From Ramlibacter aquaticus (lineage in GTDB: Bacteria > Pseudomonadota > Gammaproteobacteria > Burkholderiales > Burkholderiaceae_C), in assembly GCF_015159745.1 (NCBI RefSeq), contig NZ_JADDOJ010000005.1, positions 24,543 to 88,542 on the forward strand: 64,000 bases of DNA, in the 5' to 3' direction. Shown here piece after piece: positions 29,229 through 37,060 of the stretch (position 1 is the first letter of the stretch; every line of letters begins with the position of its first letter). The notes beneath the pieces were generated by a model, which was not told the origin of the DNA, searched no databases, and was given only the letters and a program-made list of their open reading frames with translations. Made by a program: the position numbers and the translations under genes.

Positions 29229-30388
29229 GAACGCGCCGAGCGCCAGCAGAAATGCAGCGCGCCGGCAAAGAACGAGGCGATGCCGACCTGCATGCCGGCG
29301 GCCATCAGCGTCACCGCGGGGATGGCCGAGCGCATGGTCTCCACCGGGTCCAGGGGGCCGAAGCCCGCGCGCACCCAGTCCACCGTCAGCCAGAGCGACC
29401 AGGCCAGGCCGACGATGAAGGACGCCAGCCCGAGCAGCAGCCCGTTCTCCAGCGTGAATTGCGAGGCCCAGCGCTGCATCCAGCCGGGCTGCGGCACCAG
29501 GCCCGCGAGCACGGCGAGCCACTTCGTGAGCAGCGCGAAGATGATGAACTGCACCCCCAGCAGCGTCGCGCCGCCCAGGAACAGCAACGTGTGGATGCCC
29601 AGATGCAGGGGCTGGGTCACGGCCGGCCCTGCCAAGCCCAGGACCAGCCCCAGGGCGCCGGCGAGGAAGAGGCCCACGCCCGGGTAGAGGAACAGCCAGC
29701 GCGGGCAGAACAGCAGCAGGAAGCGAAGGTGCCGCCAGCCGTCACGCCAGGTGCGCAGGTGCGGCGGGCGGTCGCGCCCGTCGGGCCGCAGCGTGGTGGG
29801 CACCTCCTCGATACGCAGCCCGCCCAGGGCGGCCTTGGCCACCATCTCACTGGCGAACTCCATGCCTGGCGTGATCAGGCCCAGGCGCAGCATGGCCTCG
29901 CGCGAGAAGCCGCGCAGGCCGCAATGAAAGTCGCGGATCGGAGTGCGGAAGAAGAGCCGTCCGATGAAGCTGAGGACCGGGTTGCCCAGGTAGCGGTGCA
30001 GGAAGGGCATGGCCCCGGGCGCGATGCCGCCCTTGAAGCGGTTGCCCATCACCAGCTGCGCGCCGGCGCGCAAGCGGGCGAGGTAGTCCGCCAGGGCCGA
30101 GAAGTCGTAGCTGGCGTCGGCGTCGCCGATGATCACGTAGCGCCCCTGCGCGGCCTGCACGCCCGCCAGCAGCGCCGCGCCATAACCGCGTCGGGGCACC
30201 GGCACCACCCGGGCGCCAGCCGCCTGCGCGATCGCCTGCGAGCCGTCCTCGGAGCCGTTGTCGGCCACCAGCACCTCGCCGGCGACACCGTGGCGCTGAA
30301 GGAAGTCCCGCGCGGCCTGCACGCACTGGGCCACGGTTCGCGCCTCGTTCAGGCAGGGCATCAGCACGGTCAGCTCGGTCTCGGGCAT
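29225..30388 (-). CDS. Family 2 glycosyltransferase with C-terminal membrane helices
   Basis: This 387-residue protein resembles polyprenyl-phosphate sugar transferases (DPM1/ArnC type). The GT-A domain has LTVLMPCLNEARTV, the nucleotide-binding VADNGSEDGS and the metal-binding DADASYDF, followed by GNRFKGGI and RDFHCGLRGF. Three or more membrane helices follow at about 235-380. It probably makes a polyprenyl-phosphate sugar donor on the cytoplasmic face for the downstream GT-C protein, which would use it on the periplasmic face. ATG 30388 is chosen at the start of the conserved domain. It follows pilA1 on the same strand beyond a hairpin at 30421-30443. Confidence 0.88.
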   Translation of the reverse strand: MPETELTVLMPCLNEARTVAQCVQAARDFLQRHGVAGEVLVADNGSEDGSQAIAQAAGARVVPVPRRGYGAALLAGVQAAQGRYVIIGDADASYDFSALADYLARLRAGAQLVMGNRFKGGIAPGAMPFLHRYLGNPVLSFIGRLFFRTPIRDFHCGLRGFSREAMLRLGLITPGMEFASEMVAKAALGGLRIEEVPTTLRPDGRDRPPHLRTWRDGWRHLRFLLLFCPRWLFLYPGVGLFLAGALGLVLGLAGPAVTQPLHLGIHTLLFLGGATLLGVQFIIFALLTKWLAVLAGLVPQPGWMQRWASQFTLENGLLLGLASFIVGLAWSLWLTVDWVRAGFGPLDPVETMRSAIPAVTLMAAGMQVGIASFFAGALHFCWRSARS

Positions 30389-30420
30389 AGGCTGGAGGAT
30401 AAGGGCTCGCCGCAAATGCA

Positions 30421-30443
30421 ACGAGCGGCACAAGGCCGCTCGT
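30421..30443 (-). terminator. Probable terminator after the first pilin gene
   Basis: A perfect 9-bp stem (ACGAGCGGC with GCCGCTCGT) closes a 5-nt loop, 42 bp past the pilin stop on the minus strand. The following TTGCATTTG is only moderately U-rich, so termination may be partial and let some transcript into the glycosyltransferase genes. Confidence 0.55.
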
Positions 30444-30484
30444 GGGTCATGCGCTACAGGCCTCAGGCGGCCTGCAGGCTGTCA

Positions 30485-30958
30485 TCAGCCGCGGCAGGAG
30501 CCGGGCAGGTACTTGGCGGGGATGGGGTTGGACGCCGACGGACCGCAGACCCACTTGTAGATCGCCTTGCCCATGTCGGTGGACGAGGAGGCGGCCTGGG
30601 AATCGGTGGAATACGGCACCAGCTGGATGGCCTTGCCATCGATGTTGGTGGAATCGATGCCGGTGGCGACCACGGTCACGACGCCGTTGATGTCCGTGTG
30701 CACGCTCAGGACGTACTTGGAAGCCTGGTTGGTGGACTCGCAGCCCCAGTTGTCGGCCGCGGGCGTGGAGGAACCGGACTGGTACACCTCGGTGATGGTG
30801 GTGCGGCAGGCCGAGGCGGCGAGCACGACTTCCGACATCTTGGCGCGCTTGGTGTAGTCCTGGTACGCGGGCAGGGCCACGGCGGCCAGAATACCGATGA
30901 TCGCGACCACGATCATCAGTTCGATCAGGGTAAAGCCCTGTTGCAGTTGACGCTTCAT
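30485..30958 (-). CDS. pilA: Type IV major pilin, tandem copy 1
   Basis: The 157-residue prepilin has a short leader MKRQLQQG cut before Phe by PilD, then the hydrophobic assembly helix [20 protein letters not shown] with Glu5 of the mature form. The globular part has four Cys (ACRTTI, WGCES, WVCGPS, GSCRG), giving likely disulphides and a D-region loop near the C-terminus. The Ser/Thr-rich SGSSTPAAD could be a glycosylation loop. It has its own sigma-54 promoter and is separated by a terminator from the second copy. It is presumably a pilus subunit for motility, adhesion or DNA uptake. Confidence 0.95.
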   Translation of the reverse strand: MKRQLQQGFTLIELMIVVAIIGILAAVALPAYQDYTKRAKMSEVVLAASACRTTITEVYQSGSSTPAADNWGCESTNQASKYVLSVHTDINGVVTVVATGIDSTNIDGKAIQLVPYSTDSQAASSSTDMGKAIYKWVCGPSASNPIPAKYLPGSCRG

Positions 30959-30998
30959 TGGAACCTCCGGGTTGTTGATGAAGAAGCGTGTTCTCTGC

Positions 30999-31014
30999 TG
31001 CAAAGGCTGTGCCA
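30999..31014 (-). promoter_or_regulatory. Sigma-54 promoter of pilin copy 1
   Basis: On the minus strand the sequence TGGCACAGCCTTTGCA matches the -24/-12 consensus TGGCAC-N5-TTGCA exactly. Expected start of transcription is near 30988, leaving a 30-nt leader with a GGAGG ribosome site before the ATG at 30958. Pilin genes in other proteobacteria are activated through sigma-54 by PilR. Confidence 0.88.
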
Positions 31015-31124
31015 CCCGGAACTAACTCACAAATGAGCCATTTCTGGGTTCTTTAGTACTCAATTTGGGTTCCTATTTGTGTCATCGCTCACTGTAAAAG
31101 CAACAAAATTGTCAGCAGGCAACG

Positions 31125-31157
31125 AAAAAACGTCGGCCGGCGCAAGGCCGGCCGACG
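31125..31157 (-). terminator. Intrinsic terminator after the second pilin gene
   Basis: An 11-bp perfect GC-rich stem (31131-31141 with 31147-31157) closes a 5-nt loop and is followed on the minus strand by six U (31130-31125). It lies 36 bp past the stop of pilin copy 2, so that copy is transcribed apart from copy 1. Confidence 0.92.
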
Positions 31158-31193
31158 TGTGCGCGCCGCGATCCGCGGCGCTCGCCCCAGATC

Positions 31194-31673
31194 TCAGCCG
31201 CGGCAGGTACCCGGCAGGAACTTGAGCGGGACACCGTTGTCCGCGGTCGGGCCACAGACCCACCTGAAGATCGGCTTGCCCAGGTCGCTCGCGGCCTTGG
31301 CCACGGTGGTGGCGTCGCGGTACGGAACGAGCTGGATCTGCATCTGGTCGATCTTGTCGTCGTTGAACCCCTGGGCCATCACCGTGATCACGCCGTTCTG
31401 GTCCGTGTGGACACTGCGGACATATTTGGAGCTGGCGTCCGTGGACTCGCAGCCCCAGCCATCGGCCGGCGGCGTGGTGCTGCCCGACTGGTACACCTCG
31501 GTGATGGTGGTGCGGCAGGCCGACGCCGCCAGGATCAGCTCCGACATCTTCGCCCGCTTGCTGTAGTCGATGTAGGCGGGCAGGGCCACGGCGGCCAGGA
31601 TGCCGATGATGGCCACGACGATCATCAGTTCGATGAGCGTGAAGCCGCGTTGCTGTTGCAGGGATTTCCTCAT
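31194..31673 (-). CDS. pilA: Type IV pilin, tandem copy 2
   Basis: The 159-residue prepilin has leader [10 protein letters not shown] and the same mature N-terminus [20 protein letters not shown] as copy 1. It shares the four Cys, the YQSG motif and the CRG end. The middle of the globular domain diverges ([20 protein letters not shown] here against [20 protein letters not shown]), so the two subunits are paralogues and not identical copies. It may be a second major pilin or a minor subunit. The gene has its own sigma-54 promoter and terminator. The start ATG 31673 has a GAGGAG site upstream. Confidence 0.95.
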   Translation of the reverse strand: MRKSLQQQRGFTLIELMIVVAIIGILAAVALPAYIDYSKRAKMSELILAASACRTTITEVYQSGSTTPPADGWGCESTDASSKYVRSVHTDQNGVITVMAQGFNDDKIDQMQIQLVPYRDATTVAKAASDLGKPIFRWVCGPTADNGVPLKFLPGTCRG

Positions 31674-31705
31674 GGGTGCTCCTCAGGTTGGGGAGCTTGG
31701 CCACC

Positions 31706-31721
31706 CGCAATCCGGAGGCCA
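31706..31721 (-). promoter_or_regulatory. Sigma-54 promoter of pilin copy 2
   Basis: On the minus strand TGGCCTCCGGATTGCG keeps the essential GG and GC with correct spacing (TGGC-N7-TTGC). The expected transcription start is about 31695, giving a 22-nt leader before ATG 31673. Confidence 0.75.
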
Positions 31722-31800
31722 TGGGGCTACCTTGGGAAATGAGGAACGAACTTGTTCCGTGGAGGCACGAGCCTCACGCCTGCCCTGACGGAATGGTCAA

Positions 31801-31833
31801 GCGACAAAAATGTCGCGACACAAGCGGCGACAC
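31801..31833 (-). promoter_or_regulatory. Candidate PilR-type activator sites upstream of pilin copy 2
   Basis: Three GACA units start at 31803, 31817 and 31829 (the last two as GACAC, thus GTGTC on the minus strand), plus an opposed TGTC at 31811-31814 within the palindrome TGTCGCGACA. P. aeruginosa PilR binds repeats ending in (C/G)TGTC. The cluster lies about 80-110 bp upstream of the sigma-54 promoter, the normal distance for an enhancer-binding protein. This assignment is inferred. Confidence 0.45.
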
Positions 31834-31901
31834 CGGTCCCTGAGGTCGCGGCGGCTCGCGGCGCCCGGCCTCGCGGCCCGTGGCCCGTGGCCGGACCCCG
31901 G

Positions 31902-34310
31902 CTACTTGATGCAGACCGAGCGCACCTGCTTCAGGTCCGTCAGGCCCATCATGATCTTTTCCATGCCGTCCATCTTCAGGGTCCGCATGCCGCTGGCGAC
32001 GGCGGCGACGAAGAGTTCGGCCACGCGGGCGCGCTCCTGGATCAGTTTCTTGATCTCGTCGTCGGCCACCAGCAGTTCATGCAGGCCGATGCGGCCCTTG
32101 TAGCCGGTCTTGTTGCACTTCTCGCAGCCCACGGCCCGGTAGTAGCGCAGCCGGCCGCCTTCGCCGTGGGCCTTGACCCAGGCCTCGTACAGCTTGCGGG
32201 CCTCGCCCGCGTAGTCGGCCCTCCAGGCCGCGCTCTGGCGCAGGTCGTCGGCGTATTCAGCGATGAAGGCCTTGATCTCGTCGGACTCCGGAAAGTAGGC
32301 ATCCTTGCAGTCACACAGCTTCTTGGCCAGGCGCTGCGCCAGGATGCCCAGCAAGGCGTCGGCGAAATTGAAGGGGTCCATGCCCATGTCCAGCAGGCGG
32401 ATGACGGACTCGGGCGCCGAGTTGGTGTGCAGCGTGGAAAACACCAGGTGGCCGGTGAGCGAGGCCTCCACGCCCATGGAGACGGTCTCCTTGTCGCGCG
32501 ACTCGCCGACCATGATGATGTCCGGGTCGGCCCGCAGGAAGGCGCGCATCACCAGCGCGAAGTCGATGCCCGCCTTCTTGTTGATCTGGACCTGTCGCAA
32601 GCCCTTCTGCGTGATCTCCACCGGGTCCTCGGCGGTCCAGATCTTGGTGTCCGGGGTGTTCAGGAACTTCAGGATGGAGTGCAGCGTGGTGGTCTTGCCG
32701 GACCCCGTCGGACCGCAGACGTAGAACAGGCCGTAGGGCTTGCTCACGGTCTTCTCCAGGCGCTCGCGGTTGATCGGGGTCAGGCCCAGCTTCTCCAGGG
32801 GCAGGGGTTCGCCGGCGGCCAGGATGCGCATCACCACGTCCTCCACCCCGCCCGCGGACGGGATGGTGGCGACCCGCAGCTCGATGTCCAGCGGCCCGAA
32901 CTTCTTGAACTTGATCTTGCCGTCCTGCGGCTTGCGCTTCTCCGAGATGTCCAGGTCGCACATGATCTTCAGCCGGGTGACCAGCGGCTGGCGGAAGTGC
33001 GAGGGCACCTCGATGTAGGGCTGCAGGCTGCCGTCGACGCGGAAGCGGATCAGCGTCTTGCCCTTGCCGGGCATGGGCTCGACGTGGATGTCCGAGGCCT
33101 TCATGTTGTAGGCGTCGACGATCACCTTGTTGACGAACTTGACCAGCTCGTTGTCGGCGGCCGCATTGACCGAGTCGCTGTCCTCGCCGTCGTCGTCATC
33201 GCCGCCCGAGCCCATGTCGGCCAGCATCTCCTCGACCGAGGCGCCGTCGTCCACGCCATAGAGCTGGGCCAGCGTCTCCTCGAACTCGGTCTGCGTGGTG
33301 ACGCGGTAGAGGAACTTGGCGTGGCGCGGGAACACCTGCGGCACGATGCGCGAGCTGCGCACGGCCTCGGGGTCGGTGCACATGACCACCAGGCCATCGG
33401 GCGTCTCCTCCAGCGGGATCCAGCCCTGCTCCTGGACGAAGTCCCGCTTGAGCGCGCCCTGCAGCGACTCCACGCGCATGCGGGTCGGGCTGAAGGGCTC
33501 GTACGGCACGCCGAAGAAGCGGGAGAGCGAGGGCCCGATCTGGGCCGGCCGCACGCGGCAGTCGGCCATGAGCACATGCTCCACCGGCCGCACTTCCTCG
33601 CGCGCCTTGGCCACCGCCGCGTCCAGTTCCGCGGCCGTGACCACGTTGCTGGAGACCAGGCCGTCGTAGCGGCCGGCCCGGCGCCGCGCCTCGACCTGCA
33701 CCTTCTCCTGGCGCTGGCGGATCGCAGTAGCCAGCGTCTTGCAAAGCTGGTGGGCGCCGTCGATCTCCAGCTCGCCGAAGGGCTGGTCGCTCTTGTTGTT
33801 GATGACCTGCAGCACGCCGTACAGCTCGCTGCCGTCCAGGATGGGCATCACCAGGACCTGCTTGGTCCGGTAGCCGGAGCGCCGGTCGACTTCCTTGAGG
33901 AAGCTGAGGTTGGGGTGCAGCCTGCGCAGGGCCTCGTCGTCGTAGACGTCGGCCACGTTGATCATGTCGCGGCTCCAGGCCACGTAGCCCGCCAGGCTCT
34001 GCGGGCTGATGGGCAGCTTCAGGTCCTTGCTGGTGTTGAGCCCGGTCTTGACCTTGGAGACGATCGCGCTGTGGTCCTCGCTCACCGCATAGAGCGTGAG
34101 CCGGTCGGCGTTGAACAGCCGGCAGATGTCGTGGCTCACCTCGGTCATGATCTGATCGAGGTTCTCCGTCTCGTGGATGCGGGTGCTGACCACCTGGAGC
34201 TGCTTGTAGAACAGCGCCTCGAAGGTCACGCCGCGCTTGTCGGGCGGCAGCTGCTGCGTCTCGAAGAACGCCGAAGTCGTTTCCCGTTCGGAGCGAGGGA
34301 TGGCGCTCAT
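31902..34310 (-). CDS. GAF-domain PilB/GspE-like assembly ATPase
   Basis: This 802-residue protein begins with a GAF domain (about 45-195: LDQIMTEVSHDICRLFNADR, then YGVLQVINN). A MshEN-type N-domain follows (about 240-370) and then the secretion ATPase. Walker A is GPTGSGKTT, the Asp box MCDLDISEKRKPQDG, Walker B DPDIIMVGESRD, and the His box TGHLVFSTLHT. A tetracysteine zinc site (CDCKDA and CEKCNKTGYKG) is typical of PilB/GspE. A canonical PilB lacks GAF, so a small ligand, possibly a cyclic nucleotide, may gate pilus extension. ATG 34310 is preferred; an upstream in-frame codon lies within the previous gene. A phosphodiesterase precedes it by 13 bp. Confidence 0.9.
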   Translation of the reverse strand: MSAIPRSERETTSAFFETQQLPPDKRGVTFEALFYKQLQVVSTRIHETENLDQIMTEVSHDICRLFNADRLTLYAVSEDHSAIVSKVKTGLNTSKDLKLPISPQSLAGYVAWSRDMINVADVYDDEALRRLHPNLSFLKEVDRRSGYRTKQVLVMPILDGSELYGVLQVINNKSDQPFGELEIDGAHQLCKTLATAIRQRQEKVQVEARRRAGRYDGLVSSNVVTAAELDAAVAKAREEVRPVEHVLMADCRVRPAQIGPSLSRFFGVPYEPFSPTRMRVESLQGALKRDFVQEQGWIPLEETPDGLVVMCTDPEAVRSSRIVPQVFPRHAKFLYRVTTQTEFEETLAQLYGVDDGASVEEMLADMGSGGDDDDGEDSDSVNAAADNELVKFVNKVIVDAYNMKASDIHVEPMPGKGKTLIRFRVDGSLQPYIEVPSHFRQPLVTRLKIMCDLDISEKRKPQDGKIKFKKFGPLDIELRVATIPSAGGVEDVVMRILAAGEPLPLEKLGLTPINRERLEKTVSKPYGLFYVCGPTGSGKTTTLHSILKFLNTPDTKIWTAEDPVEITQKGLRQVQINKKAGIDFALVMRAFLRADPDIIMVGESRDKETVSMGVEASLTGHLVFSTLHTNSAPESVIRLLDMGMDPFNFADALLGILAQRLAKKLCDCKDAYFPESDEIKAFIAEYADDLRQSAAWRADYAGEARKLYEAWVKAHGEGGRLRYYRAVGCEKCNKTGYKGRIGLHELLVADDEIKKLIQERARVAELFVAAVASGMRTLKMDGMEKIMMGLTDLKQVRSVCIK

Positions 34311-34323
34311 CGCAGGGGCGGGG

Positions 34324-35115
34324 TCAAAGGTCGAAGACCTGCCCGGCACGCAGCCAGCGGATGTCGTGGGCGACGTGGCGGCCGCAAGGCTGCGTCTGGT
34401 CGAACTTCTGGATCTCCCGCATGATCAGGTCGGTCTCCGCCGGCTTGGTGTGCGTGATGTAGATCGGGAAGCGCTGGTCCTTGTCGATGCAGTCCAGCTC
34501 CTCGGCCAGGGAGACCGGGGACAGGTGCAGGCTGCGCCGCGCGAGGTCGAGCTCGCGGTTGGAGAACGCGGTCTCGATGACCAGGGCGGCCACGTTCATG
34601 TGGTTGATCCGCTCCCAGAAGGCCGGGTTGCGCTCGGTGTCGCCCGTGAACACCCAGCAGCCCTTGCCCGCGGCGACCGAGAAGCCGACGGCCGGCACGG
34701 TGTGCACCGCGGGCAGCACCTCGATGGACTTGCCCTTGATCTCCAGCGTCTGGCCCACCTTCAGTTCGTGGAAGGTGACGAACGGGTTGGCGGGCGTGGG
34801 GATGCGGCTGAAGTCGGGCCAGATGACGTCGTTGAAGATGTGCGCACGCAAGGCCGCGATGGTGCCGGCCAGCGCATGGATGCGCACGGGCTCGGTCAGC
34901 TGCGAGGCGATCGTGTCGATCATCAGCGGCAATGCTGCCACGTGGTCCAGGTGGGAGTGGGACAGCAGCACGTCCCCGATGCCGGCCATCTCCTCCAGGC
35001 TCAGGTCGCCCACGCCGGTGCCCGCATCCACCAGCACGTCGTCGTCGATCAGGAAGGATGTCGTCCGGCATTCCCTGGCGATCGCGCCGGAACAACCGAG
35101 GACCCGAACCTTCAT
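34324..35115 (-). CDS. Metallo-beta-lactamase-fold hydrolase, class II cyclic-nucleotide phosphodiesterase candidate
   Basis: This 263-residue protein has the zinc motif LLSHSHLDHVAALPL and further ligands in HTVPAVG, GDTERNP and the C-terminal ITHTKPAE. The HIFNDVIWPDF segment is like class II 3',5'-cyclic-nucleotide phosphodiesterases (PF02112 type), more than like generic beta-lactamase-fold enzymes. It would hydrolyse cAMP or cGMP. That fits a GAF ATPase encoded directly downstream. ATG 35115 has a GAGAGG site upstream. Substrate is inferred. Confidence 0.72.
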   Translation of the reverse strand: MKVRVLGCSGAIARECRTTSFLIDDDVLVDAGTGVGDLSLEEMAGIGDVLLSHSHLDHVAALPLMIDTIASQLTEPVRIHALAGTIAALRAHIFNDVIWPDFSRIPTPANPFVTFHELKVGQTLEIKGKSIEVLPAVHTVPAVGFSVAAGKGCWVFTGDTERNPAFWERINHMNVAALVIETAFSNRELDLARRSLHLSPVSLAEELDCIDKDQRFPIYITHTKPAETDLIMREIQKFDQTQPCGRHVAHDIRWLRAGQVFDL

Positions 35116-35552
35116 TGTTTGCGCTGCCTCTCGCAATGTTGTGGCTAAGTTTGTCGTCCCGCCCCGCACAGGGCGACGGGTTAAAGCTGAGCGGAGGTTA
35201 AGCGCTGTGAATGGCGCCCGTAAAGGAATTTTTTGGGGTTCCGGCGTTTTTCGATACGGGAAACGCGGGGTGTGGAGGCCGGATTGCGGGGACGCCACCC
35301 AGGCCCGGCGGCGCGAAGCGGCTGTTCAGGCGCGCGGGGCGCCACGCCTGCCCGTGCTTGCCGCCTGGCCGGCAACACTGCGCGAGCCCAGGCCGAGGCC
35401 CCCGCCTGCCACGCACATCACCAGCCCGTCGCACATGGGCAGCACCCGGGGGCGGACGACTTTCCTGTGGTCGGTGTCGACGCTGACGATATGGTCGCCC
35501 CGCGGGCGTCGCTGCGTAGAAACGCGGCAGCGTGGCCCGTGGGCCGCTGCCC
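35116..35552. other. 437-bp intergenic region with no supported gene
   Basis: This stretch separates the kinase-phosphatase-FHA genes from the phosphodiesterase-ATPase pair, all on the minus strand. Open frames exist but lack plausible composition or a ribosome site. An imperfect hairpin around 35526-35551 (GGCAGCG with CGCTGCC) follows the FHA stop without a U-tract. The AT-richer part near 35150-35250 must contain the promoter for the phosphodiesterase; no consensus was convincing. Confidence 0.5.
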
Positions 35553-36203
35553 TCAGGCCGCCTGCACAAACTGCATCTGCGTCCCGGCGAGTTCCAGCAG
35601 GTCGCCGTTCTTGAGCGTGATCGGCTCGTTGCCGATCTCGGCACCGTTGACCGTGGGCCGGTTGCCGCCTTCGACGTGGGCGACCACGAAGCCGTGGGGC
35701 CGCTTGGTGATCGCGGCGACCGCGACGCCGGGCTTGCCGATCGTCGTCACCACCTTGACCAGCGGAACCTGCCGGCCGGCGGCCGCACCGGAGAGCACCT
35801 TGATGCTCGCCTGCAGCTGCTCCAGGTCGGCCGCGGGGGCGGGCGCCGCGGCAGGACCGCCCGGCGGCACCATGCCCGGCTTCATCAGCAGGGTCTTCTC
35901 GTAGGAAGGCCCGGGCTGCTCGGTCATGAACTTGATCTTGTACTTCCCGACCTCGATCGTGTCGTTGTTCTGCAACAGCTGCTTCTTCACGGCCTTGCCG
36001 TTGATGTACGTGCCGTTGGTCGAGTTCAGGTCCTCGATGTAGACCTCGTTGCCGGACATCTGGAGCACCGCGTGCTCACCGCTCACGGCAAGGTTGTCGA
36101 TCACCACGTCGTTGTACGGCCGCCGGCCCAGCGTGGTCCGGTCCTTCGTCAGCTGCACTTCCTTGATGACGACACCGTCGATCGAAACGATCATTTTCGG
36201 CAT
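35553..36203 (-). CDS. FHA-domain protein
   Basis: This 216-residue protein has an N-terminal FHA domain at about 20-92 with the phosphothreonine-binding residues intact: LGRRPYNDVVI, the SGEH motif, and LNSTNGTYING. A Pro/Ala-rich linker at 112-125 follows. Residues 128-215 look like a second, weaker FHA fold (TIGKPGVAVAAITKRPHG, then VNGAEIG and LKNGDLLELAGTQMQF). FHA domains read phosphothreonine peptides. Upstream of it on the same transcript lie a PP2C phosphatase and a Ser/Thr kinase, so it is the likely reader of that signal. Confidence 0.9.
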   Translation of the reverse strand: MPKMIVSIDGVVIKEVQLTKDRTTLGRRPYNDVVIDNLAVSGEHAVLQMSGNEVYIEDLNSTNGTYINGKAVKKQLLQNNDTIEVGKYKIKFMTEQPGPSYEKTLLMKPGMVPPGGPAAAPAPAADLEQLQASIKVLSGAAAGRQVPLVKVVTTIGKPGVAVAAITKRPHGFVVAHVEGGNRPTVNGAEIGNEPITLKNGDLLELAGTQMQFVQAA

Positions 36204-36249
36204 GGCCCGCTCCTGTCCATTTTCGTTATCCCGGTCACGTGGTGAACGC

Positions 36250-37035
36250 CTATTTTCCCAGCAATCGCTGCATCAATCCCCGCTTTTTGGCGTCCTCGTC
36301 GGCCCGCGCCATCAAAACGGAAATATTGTCCCTGCCGCCGTTGGCGTTCGCCGCATCGACCAGGGCCACCGCCTTCTGCTCCAGCCCATCGCCGCTGGCC
36401 AGGATGCGGGCGATCACCGCGTCATCGACCATGTCCGAGAGACCGTCCGAGCACATCACGTAGATGTCGCCCGGCTCCACCTTGAATTCGTTCACTTCCA
36501 GCAGCACCGCGTCTTCCACGCCCAGCGCCCGGGTGACCAGGTTCTTGTTGGTGGAGACGGCGGCCTGCTCGGGCGTGATGAGCCCGGCGTCCAGTTGCTC
36601 CTGCAGCAGGGAGTGGTCACGCGTGATCTGCGCGAGCACGCCGCCACGCAGGCGGTAGCAGCGTGAATCGCCGATGTGCCCCAGCATCAGGCGCCCCTCG
36701 CCGAAGACGCCCACCACCAGGGTCGTGCCCATGCCGCTGTAGTGCGGGTTCGAGTTGGCGGAATTGAAGATGGAGCGGTTGGCGTTGTCGACGCAGATCT
36801 CCATGGCCCGGCGGATTTCGCGCGCGTTGGCATTGCGCCCGGCCTGCGAGAGCCAGCGTCCCAGTTCGGCCTTGATGAAGGTGGTCGCCATCCCGCTGGC
36901 GATCTCGCCGGCGTTGTAGCCGCCCATCCCGTCGGCCAGGATGGCCAGGCGGGCCGACTCGTCGACCGCGACTGAATCCTCGTTGTTCTCGCGCGCGAGC
37001 CCGGGGTCCGTCCGGGTGCAGAACTCATAGATCAT
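36250..37035 (-). CDS. PP2C-type Ser/Thr phosphatase (Stp1-like)
   Basis: This 261-residue phosphatase has all metal-binding motifs of bacterial PP2C: RENNEDS (Asp20), ILADGMGGYNAG (Asp35-Gly36), GHIGDSRCY, VMCSDGLSDMV and GGRDNISVL. Length and order match Stp1/PrpC, which reverse Hanks-type kinase phosphorylation. The gene follows the kinase by 25 bp and precedes the FHA gene by 46 bp. Confidence 0.93.
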   Translation of the reverse strand: MIYEFCTRTDPGLARENNEDSVAVDESARLAILADGMGGYNAGEIASGMATTFIKAELGRWLSQAGRNANAREIRRAMEICVDNANRSIFNSANSNPHYSGMGTTLVVGVFGEGRLMLGHIGDSRCYRLRGGVLAQITRDHSLLQEQLDAGLITPEQAAVSTNKNLVTRALGVEDAVLLEVNEFKVEPGDIYVMCSDGLSDMVDDAVIARILASGDGLEQKAVALVDAANANGGRDNISVLMARADEDAKKRGLMQRLLGK

Positions 37036-37060
37036 GTCGACAGGGGATCTCCTGGCCGCG

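Noticed and set aside
35116..35552. Small genes in the gap before the phosphodiesterase
   Set aside because: Frames are Arg/Pro-rich, lack ribosome sites and have implausible composition.
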